Assembly: GCA_948474755.1 (NCBI GenBank)
Contig: CAOLHI010000150.1
Location: forward strand, 124,001 to 188,000
Direction of reading: 5' to 3'
Length of the DNA: 64,000 nucleotides
From: Ctenosaura bakeri
Lineage: Eukaryota > Chordata > Lepidosauria > Squamata > Iguanidae
Part shown: positions 11,523 through 64,000 of the stretch, one piece after another
Layout: each line of letters starts with the position of its first letter
Numbering within the stretch: position 1 is the stretch's first letter
Made by a program: the position numbers and the translations under genes
Notes under the pieces: model-generated
What the model was told of the DNA's origin: nothing
The model's input: only the letters and a program-made list of their open reading frames with translations
The model's database searches: none

Positions 11523-12025
11523 CAAAGAGCAGCGTGTCTAACTTGAGGATTAAGGCTGTTGTAATGTACGGTAGGGATCACACACCTTTCCTCTCAGCAT
11601 AGAATCAAGTGCAAAACTTATTTTTCATTCTTGTTTCAGAATATCTTTTTTGAAGTTGAGTTTTGCTGAAACACACTCTTCGTTCAAGGAATGGGGTCCC
11701 TCAGTGGAGAATCAGAGTGGCTCTAAGGGGTGGTAGAAGTCACATACTTTTTCCCTAACAGAGAACCACTGGTGGTAGCACCCATTTCCTTCAAGTATAT
11801 CCCTGTTTTTCAAATAGCTAATTGTAGGGCATTGCTTAAGGTACTTACACTCCACAAGGAAGCAAGATGAGTACCAACTAGACACAAAAGTCAGCCACCG
11901 GTGACCTCTTTGCTCCTCTGGAAACCTCACACTCTACCCCACTCCAACCAGCCACTACTTCCTGCAACTTAGGAATGCAGCAGCATTACTCCTGATGGTT
12001 TCAATGGGAGAAATCTGAGAACTAT
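11523..12025. other. Unresolved upstream DNA
   Basis: Nothing recognisable: no motifs, repeats or coding frames with support. Confidence 0.4.
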
Positions 12026-12085
12026 TTGGGCTGCAATCCTATACAAAATGAACTCAGTGGGGCTTATTTCTATGTAGGCCTTAGA
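12026..12085. repeat. Short dispersed repeat (GCAATCCTAT...GGGGCTTA type)
   Basis: GGGCTGCAATCCTATACAAA is followed by CAGTGGGGCTTATTTCTATG. This is one of about five fragments in the window of a dispersed element with the theme GCAATCCTATG, TACTCAGAAGTAAGTCCCAT. Others are near 18906, 35425, 61928 and 62262. The class is not known to me with certainty. Confidence 0.55.
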
Positions 12086-12264
12086 TTACCCTATTAAAAT
12101 CTTTCCCACTGAAGTTCATAGGAAGTGCTCAGAAACGCCCATCCGCAGCTGAAAAACGCCCAAGATGTATTAAGTCTCTTCTCCACTAGTGAACTGCTGT
12201 GCAATTCGAGATGCCAAAACTATTGTGGAGACAGGATTGCTGGAGCGAAACCTGGGGAGGGCTC

Positions 12265-12382
12265 CTGTGCCTTTAACTGTTGCGTAGGAGCTGGCATTTC
12301 GGCAGGTGCTGCTGGTTACCTGGCCGCCTGACAAGCAACACCTGCTGAAATTTCCCCTCCTCCGCCGTCCTTAAAGGTACAG
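12265..12382. mobile_element. 118-bp palindromic element upstream of the RBPJ promoter
   Basis: CTGTGCCTTTAA (12265-12276) pairs with TTAAAGGTACAG (12371-12382). The inner arms, ATTTCGGCAGGTGCTGCT at 12296-12313 and AGCAACACCTGCTGAAAT at 12334-12351, pair over 18 nt with two differences. It looks like a small palindromic DNA transposon remnant. The alternative is a regulatory hairpin, for which I have no evidence. Confidence 0.6.
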
Positions 12383-13218
12383 TTGACCTCCCCAGGTTTC
12401 ACTCGGGCAAACCCAGTTCAGCACCTTGGGGAGCTCCTGTCAACTCTGGAGCGAAAACCGGGGCAGATTTACCTCAGCGCTGACTTGGAAGCCACCGGCC
12501 GTTGCCCAAGTGACGGGCAAGATAAATACGTTACACATCAAAACGAAAGTCCTAGAATGCCCTAAGTAGGACAATATGTCTGCAGCTGGTTTTTCCTCAT
12601 TCAGGAGAATTAAGCCTTCGAGCCCTTTTTTGGCTATTTTTCTCTTCCCTTAAAACTCTGCTTCCCTCAGGCTCGTCAGACCCCTACGCTCCCCCTCAGG
12701 CTGTCTAAAATGGGCGCCTCTACAGATCTGTGTGAAGGGCTCTAATCAAGAATACGGCGGTTCAGTGTCTCTTCATTCCGCGGTGGACGAATTGGTCGGG
12801 GGTTTGTTTGGTTTTTTTCTCTGTTTCTCACGTTCACACCACAAGGCGGGAGGGCCGGGTCGAGGGCAAGCCCTTTCCGCCCCCCTCCTCGGCACTCCGA
12901 GCATCCTCTCGCGAGGCTAACGCCCGCTCCCCCTCGTGTCCTTCGAAAGCTGTCGCGAGGCCTCGGCTTCTGTTCCCACGCCTGTTGTGTCTGACTCTCG
13001 AGACGGGGAGCGAGAGAAGCAGCTCGTTCAGTGAGTATGTGGGCGGGGCCAAGTCCTCCCGAGCCCCTCCCCTCCGCTTTTTGTTTTCCTCGCTCGTGTG
13101 TGGCGACCAGAGGTTATCCCCGCGCGTGCGCGTTCTCGGCCGGAGCGGGGTGGGGGCGGCGGCGGCGAACAGTTGGGATGCGCGCGCCTTCCTGCTTGCG
13201 GTGGACACATTGGCTGGT

Positions 13219-13228
13219 TCTCGCGAGA
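13219..13228. promoter_or_regulatory. TCTCGCGAGA palindrome (BANP-type promoter motif)
   Basis: A perfect copy of the TCTCGCGAGA element lies 30 bp upstream of the start codon. In vertebrates this motif drives many CpG-island promoters and is bound by BANP. A 9/10 copy lies at 12907-12916. Function here is inferred from the motif and its position. Confidence 0.7.
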
Positions 13229-13257
13229 GTAGGAGTTTTGGCGAGAGTTTGTGGAAG

Positions 13258-57637
<44,380 letters not shown>

Positions 57638-58144
57638 CCACTGCTCTTTGTGTGGAACTTGTTAAAAACTGACATTCAAGTGCTTCAAACAACAAAACTG
57701 AACAATTTTTGTGGTTTCATGGGAAAAACCTCTTCAATGCTCTTTGAACATTTATCACCTACAAGTGCTGATCTTAGTAGAAGCCACAATAAAAAAAAAA
57801 AAAAGCAAGGGGAGAAACGCCCCTTTATTCAGAATCTATTTTTAGTTGTCTCTTTAAAAGTGGGCACGAAACTTAAAAAAAAAAATGAAAGTGGCTGGGA
57901 TAAAAAGTTGAACTAGAAAACATGAAACGTGGACATAACTTAGTTTTTATGGACCAAGGAACACTTTAGTATAAAAGGTACATTTTCACCATGCCTTTTT
58001 GTATCACAACATATAGTACGCTTTTGTTACCAAATAGTTTATATTTTATTTTTTTCTCTCCTCTGAGCATTTGCTCTGAAGTATATTCAGGTTCCAAGCC
58101 TGACCATGCTTGTATAATCTAATTACCATACTCTTCCAGTTTTT

Positions 58145-58175
<31 letters not shown>

Positions 58176-61100
58176 TTTTGGTCTGTGGCTGGAACTGTTG
58201 CATTTTTTTAAACTGAAGTCTTGTGACTTTTTATGAACTGAATTTTTTGTTTTTATTTTCAGCAAGTAGAACCTTGTAAAGGCCAGCATATTTTTTTTAA
58301 GATTATATGAAGTTTGTGCAAAAGCTTTAAAAATGCCTCTGCCTTGCCTGCAATACATGCAATGTATGTTAACTTTAGAGCTCCTTTCCCATCATTGTGG
58401 GTAGTACTTTCTGTGTGTTTCTTTTTAAAGTATTTATAGTGTTGAGTCATGAGGTTTTTAACATTACTAATGTGGCCTCTTGTGCAGTTACCCAAACTGC
58501 TGATTCTACTGGGATATGTTGGTATTTTGAAGGGTTCTTCCCTTCTTTTCACATGCATCTGAACATATTTTCAGGTTTTCTTCAGGTTGGCTTTTTAATT
58601 TTTTTATTCCTGTTTTTTTTTTTTTTTGCTAATCTTGTACATAATTTGCTATCAAGTGTAAGTTAAATATGTGTGTGATTTTTTTTCCTCAAGTGGACTG
58701 TTTCCAATAACTTCATTTGGCAGCATGTTTTCTGTCTCAGCGTGTGACATTCTTCTTGAAGCATTGGCCACAAACAGGGAGTGATAAGTGCATCTTTTCA
58801 TTGTGAATTGGGAGTCATCATAAACTGCCATGACCATCCTAAGGTTTTAGGCCCACCTAAAGAACTAAACTGTTGTATGATATTCTTTCTTCCCCCTTCT
58901 GAGTGTGAAGTGATTGTACAGTGAAATGATAGTACTTAGTAATGTTTGGTTGCAAAAGCACTGATATGAACTATTTTTTCTGCTCTTTCTCTTCCTTGCC
59001 AACAATCTAGTGCAATCTTCAAAATTTCAGATGTTCAAATGTTAACTGAGGGTTAGTTTACACCACTACACCACCAAAGCTCTGTAGGACTGTCTCTGAA
59101 TGGATATGACACAGACAGGATTTTGTAAGCCCGTCACAGATAGGTAATTGATTTTTCCTTCCAGCTAGTCCTTTGTGCTGTATCAGATACCATTGTAGAA
59201 GGTTTCCAGCCTTCCAGGAGCAGCTTTTCAGGGCACAAAAATTACTGTGTAAAGGAGTTAGCTGTTAGATTCACCTGCAACTATAATCCCAGGAATCCCA
59301 GAGACTGAGAATTGTTGGATAATTAGGTGGCACATAAATGAAATATACATTGGACCCACTTACCAGGCTGTCCTTCCATCTGGATCTTGTTGATTGCCAG
59401 ACTCCACTAATGGAAGAGAAAAAGTGGCCAATTTGGGCCTTGAGTTGCACTAGGTGGCTGTCAGTGGTACTTTTATTTGGAACTCATATTCCTTTTAGCA
59501 TTTGAAATGATACCTTTCCAGTCTTGTTTGCAAGTGCAGAACAATACTCATTTAGCAGGGTACAGTCCCAATATACAGTCCTGCTTCTTCCTTCCCTAAA
59601 AAAGAAATTGGAATTTTGGGTAAATCTTCACTATTCAGTAGCAAGACACATTGCAGTGGCTAATAAGTAACATTGGATTACACAGATTGGAAACATTAAT
59701 ATCTTTCACAAAGTGTGCAGTTTTAATTCATCAGCATTATTAAGTGTCTTTCTAGTAGACTTTTTCCCATTTGAAGGCTGTATAACTAAAGGAAGACTGC
59801 AGCTGCTAACAACATTTATTTAGAAATGTTCAGTTAAATCAGTGCTACTGTCTTAACATCACGTTTTTTCCCACAATAGGCCTTCATCTCTGCTGTCTTT
59901 TCATACTGTAATATTTTCTCAATAACATAGTTGCAAGCTGCGAGTTCCTAATGCTAGCTCATTACTGCCTTGCCTCATCTCTTTTTCAGTGACCAAGAGC
60001 AGGATTCATTGTGGCCTTATCTAGTTTAAGCTGTTTACTGGCATTTACTTGCAAGCCTGTGTATTTGTTTCTCTTTAATTTTCTTTCTGTTGTAATGTGG
60101 CAGTAATCCCTTCACAGTGTATGTTAAAAGATATTTGAATATTCTGCAGTACTATTTGACTTGTAAGCTGTTAGCCTTTTTCTGACTCCCTTTGGATCAA
60201 AAAGAATTAGTGTTCCTGGTTTTCCTTAATTTGAGGGAGCTAACCATCACATACACAGTTAATTGAAACTATTACAAGCCTTTCAGCTTTCACAGTATAT
60301 ATTAGCAGACGTTTCAGATTCCTCCAGACATACTTCAACACCCTTGTGTTGACTTTTTTTTTTGCATATAACTGCATCTGATTCTATTTAATCTCTTTGC
60401 CATCTGTTGCTCAATATTATGTACTCAGTATTTGTATTTCTTAAGGAACCTAGAAGATAGCATATTTACCTTTTTCTTTTTTTCCTTCTTTAGCTTTTCT
60501 CTACACTACAATAGAGTGAGAATGTTTGGGAAGGAGGGGTAATAAATTCAGTGTTCAGCAGATCTGGTAATGCTAGAATCTGTAGCTTCTGTAGCCTTTT
60601 GCTCTAGACTAATAGTTCTCTTACCTTTATGAGGAAAACTGGTAAATTAGCTGTTGTCTTCCAGAGTCTGTGCTGAGAGTGCTCAGCTGGAGTAACTTTT
60701 CCTATCCCTTGTCAACATCCTTTCATTTAATAGAGGTATTTTTTCTAACTCTACTGCTGTTGCAGTCTTTCTCACAGTCAGGGCTACAATCTGATGGTGA
60801 AGCTACTGTCCTCCACCTCTTGTTTCTGGAAAAAGCCTACTGGCCTAAAACAGGGCTACCTCAGAATAATAGGACAGCTAATTGTAGCGTAAGAGCAGAC
60901 ACTTCACAGCCCCTTAACCTTGTTTAGAGCCATGTTATCCAGCTGTCTGAATTTTCTTAGACGATACCACTTCGGGATTCAGATTAGGGAGGCTGTTTGA
61001 ATATGAAACCCATGGAAAACTGGTATACCTGAAGAAAACATTCTGCCTAGTTTTCCCCTACCTGTGTTGAATGATTATGCAGAAAAAGGATTTTATCTCC

Positions 61101-62620
61101 ATAGGGGTGTATTCAGGTGTGCCTACCTTTTGACTTACAGGGGTTTAGTCTAGAAAAAAAATTACCACTTGATTCTGCTGATTGTATAACATGGTCTTTA
61201 CACAAATCAGATGATAGGTCACATTTTTAATTGGTTCAAGTTCCTTAAATTGCTATATTAGTGATCATAGGGAGGGAATTGCATGGTATTTTTAAACTGG
61301 GAAAATAATTAAAATTGTAGTACTGCTATTACATCCTAGGTCATTGTTAAACCCTCTAGTTCATACTTTCTACAGATCAGAGTCTCAAGGGATCATACAG
61401 ATTGTCTTGGACCTCCATCTCAACAAGTAGAATGTTTTGATGCACCTTTTGACACCAGTAAAATCTGTTTCAGACCAAATAATTTAGTAGTGGCTTCTGT
61501 TCTGAAACAAAATGCTTTCTTTGGTTGCTAATTATGCCATTTACCGTGGGGGTTTTTTTTTCTCTTCAAAACATGTTTATGCGATGAGTATGAAGTTTCT
61601 GTACTTTCCTGTGCTGGGTGTTTTAACTTTCTTTCAAACACTGTAAATGTGGCGTTGAGTGGCAGCTTTATGTTAGAAACAAGATGTGGGCTTCTCTCAA
61701 AATCTTTTGGGTTTGAAATGCTTCTTTCTCCATTGGACCTGCTATACTGAGCAGCTGCTCCAGCATTTTGAATGTTCCCCACACCCATCCTACTACATGA
61801 AGTTCTGCTTTTTGCTCTAGATTATGTTGTTCTTGTTATATAGAACCTATGATGGTGAAGCCTTGCCACAAACAGCCAAAGTATGAGCCTAGGGAAAGTG
61901 TCTGGGGGGTGGGTGAGAAAGAAAGTGTGTGTTTACAGCCCAATCCTGTGTGTATTTACTTCGAGGCAAATCTCATAAAATTCTGTGGGATTTATTCACA
62001 CACAACAAAAATCATAAGCCTGTGGCTACCTTGCATACTGCCTAGGAGGAAATAACATGTTTCTGTACACTCTCAGTTAATTTCTGGTCATTGGTGATAG
62101 TGACTTTTTTTCAAGAAGTCATTTCTTCTAGAATCAGTTTCTGATAAGTTGCCTCCTGCCAGGTTAAATGAAAAAGCAGTACAATAGCCAAGGAGTAGAC
62201 ACCTTGTTTTTTAGTATGGTGGGGCAAGTGCATGGTGCAGCTCCTAAATTAAACAACGTAGGCTGCATATATCACAATACCATTGCCCCCAGATTTACCT
62301 CTGAGTAAACTTGCATGCGTTTGGTGCTGATGTGGTGGGGATGGGGCATTTACTGGACAGAGCATCAACTGCAGGCCTCTGGTTATAATGTATTTTTAAA
62401 ATCTCTCTGTGTGTCTGTGTTTGTATATGCTTGTTCAGTCCTTAAAGGGTTTTATTTTATGAACCGTGCACCTGTAAAGCAGCAATAAGATCAGAAGACT
62501 GATTGAGTCTTCACCATCACTTTGTAGGAAAATGAATCTGCTCAGTTTCATATTTCATCAAAAACAATACGAGCAGTGTGCAGGAATAAATAAAAATGAC
62601 ACATAAACTACATTAAGTGT
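57638..62620 (+). other. RBPJ: RBPJ 3'UTR (about 5 kb, inferred)
   Basis: No coding frames of interest. Contains a (TA)n tract near 58147-58175, A-runs at 57791 and 57874, and poly(A)-signal candidates at 57788 and 60541. Two fragments of the dispersed CAATCCTAT/AAGTAA repeat occur near 61928 and 62262. Mammalian RBPJ also has a multi-kilobase 3'UTR, so the length is plausible. Confidence 0.6.
62585..62594 (+). promoter_or_regulatory. RBPJ: Likely poly(A) signal of RBPJ
   Basis: Two overlapping AATAAA hexamers are followed 25-50 nt later by a GT-rich stretch (GTGTGTTGTCACATGTATAG and GTGTG) at about 62616-62645, the expected downstream element. The hexamers at 57788 and 60541 lack a comparable downstream element. 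Confidence 0.55.
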
Positions 62621-62649
62621 GTTGTCACATGTATAGTGTGTAATTAGCA

Positions 62650-64000
62650 CATTCAGTCTTTGATTTTTAAAACTTCACTAAAGTTTGTCAAGGGTTAAAT
62701 TTAATGTTCTATTATTTTTCATGTGACTAATTCATAAAAGACATGTACAATGCTAATATCACAACTGTGTTGAAATTGTGTTGCACTTCTGCATATATGG
62801 GGTTGGGGTTTTTTTCTAGGAGGGAACAGTGAGGTCATCAGTGCAAGCAGAAGAGCAAAACAAATCCATGTATGAAGTCAACAGTAATTATGAGGACCTG
62901 TACTTGGAACTTCATTCAAACTGGATATGAAATCTCCTAATACTTGTAAAAACTGCAGAAGTTAGACAAGACTGTTTTTTATTCCAATATTGTAAATATG
63001 AACTAGTTCACTTTTTTGATATTATTTATTAAATAAGAAAAAATGAACTGATTGATTTTGTTTAAATTCAAACCCAGTTAGCTCCTGCAATTTTAATATC
63101 CGTTTTTTCCCCCCCTGGGAAGAGGAACAGGCATTAATTGCATAGAATGTGCAATGAATTTTAAGAATTGCCTGATCTTTTTTCAAATGTGTTCTATTTT
63201 GTGTAACATTGCAAAGTGTTAAAGTGTAAGTGTTTAGAGAACATCTACAAATGAAAATAATCCTCACATTTTTGGGAACTGTTACTCAAAGGGACGTTGA
63301 CTTCAAACACTACTGCATCACTCTAATTTTTTGTTAAATTTATTAAAAGGCCTGTAATTGGCCAGGTAGGAGATTGTCTCTACCTTACTTTAGATATATG
63401 TAAAACCATCTTATGTTTGGATTCCATGTTGCTGATTTAGAATGGCTGCTGATGCATCTGGGCATTGTCCTGGCAAGTGTGCAATACATCCATTGGATTT
63501 TGCATATTGACAGTAGTGCTCTGCCTTTATTGGGCATGTGCATCCCTAATCTTGGCTACCTGGTTTTACAGCAGGCCATGTGGAAAGCAATCCACCTGCA
63601 TTTTGTCACTAATGATTATAAATCTTGAAGTAAGCCATATTTGGTAAGAGCTAAGGGAGAGCCTCTTGCCTTATGCTACTTACTGAGTCTTTCTGGAACA
63701 GTTATTGAGTATTCCTAGGACCAAACTCACTCACTTAGCTCTGCCACCAGCCTAATTCTAATGTGGCAAACAGAATTATCTTTATGAAACTAGAACACAA
63801 AATGGTAGTTTACAAGAAAGACACAGAAAATACTACTAAAATTGCTAATTTTTAAATTAAATATTCCCTACTACAAAAGGCTAAATGACGTATATAGAAG
63901 TCTAGAGGTCATTTTTACTGCTTTTATTTTCATTTCATAATTCCCCATTACAGGAACTCAATTGTGAATTGCAAAGTGATAGAAAATAACAGGCTTCCAT
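62650..64000. other. Downstream DNA, nothing recognised
   Basis: No gene, RNA or classified repeat seen. Could be distal 3'UTR if the upstream poly(A) site is not the main one. Confidence 0.4.

Noticed and set aside
57788..57793. AATAAA followed by an A-run as the RBPJ polyadenylation site
   Set aside because: The A-run is genomic and there is no GT-rich downstream element. A site 150 nt after the stop would give an unusually short 3'UTR for RBPJ. It could be a minor site.
58147..58175. TA-rich palindrome in the 3'UTR
   Set aside because: A simple TA microsatellite, self-complementary by nature.

Overview
This is vertebrate nuclear DNA, almost certainly from a squamate reptile. The evidence is the repeat content: tRNA-derived and 5S-rRNA-derived Sauria-type SINEs with RTE-like tails, L2 and CR1 LINEs, two L1 families, SPIN-like hAT transposons and a crowd of short palindromic DNA elements. 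I cannot say which lizard or snake from the sequence alone.

One protein-coding gene fills most of the window: RBPJ (CSL, Suppressor of Hairless), on the + strand, the DNA-binding factor of Notch signalling. All eleven coding exons of the MAPVVTG isoform can be placed from a CpG-island promoter (about 12780-13780) to the stop codon at 57637. Every intron is GT-AG, phases are consistent, and the exons sum to 1464 nt (487 codons plus stop). The 3'UTR is about 5 kb, with a likely poly(A) site near 62600. No second cellular gene was recognised.

Layout. 1-12000: upstream DNA dominated by transposons, with the 3' tip of a SPIN-like element at the left edge, a 299-bp hAT element, a 5S SINE, and a three-level nest in which an L2 LINE is split by an L1 that is itself split by a second L1. 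12265-13780: a palindromic element, then the CpG island with TCTCGCGAGA (BANP-type), GC-box and YY1-like motifs and coding exon 1. 13278-38193: the 24.9-kb first intron, holding SINEs, an L2 and a CR1 fragment, several hAT or MITE copies, a 1.53-kb SPIN-ended composite element (30138-31667) with foreign gag-like cargo, and a complex palindrome (34252-34918). 38194-57637: exons 2-11. Intron 2 carries a candidate 60-nt in-frame cassette exon. Intron 4 carries a nearly full-length L1 (43041-48847) with a perfect 20-bp target-site duplication. 57638-64000: 3'UTR and downstream DNA.

The most unusual items are the SPIN-ended composite, the L1-in-L1-in-L2 nest with readable target-site duplications, the young sense-strand L1 with a long G-rich spacer between its ORFs, the possible cassette exon, and a family of about 200-bp palindromic elements present five times. 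No CRISPR, operon or bacterial feature is present.
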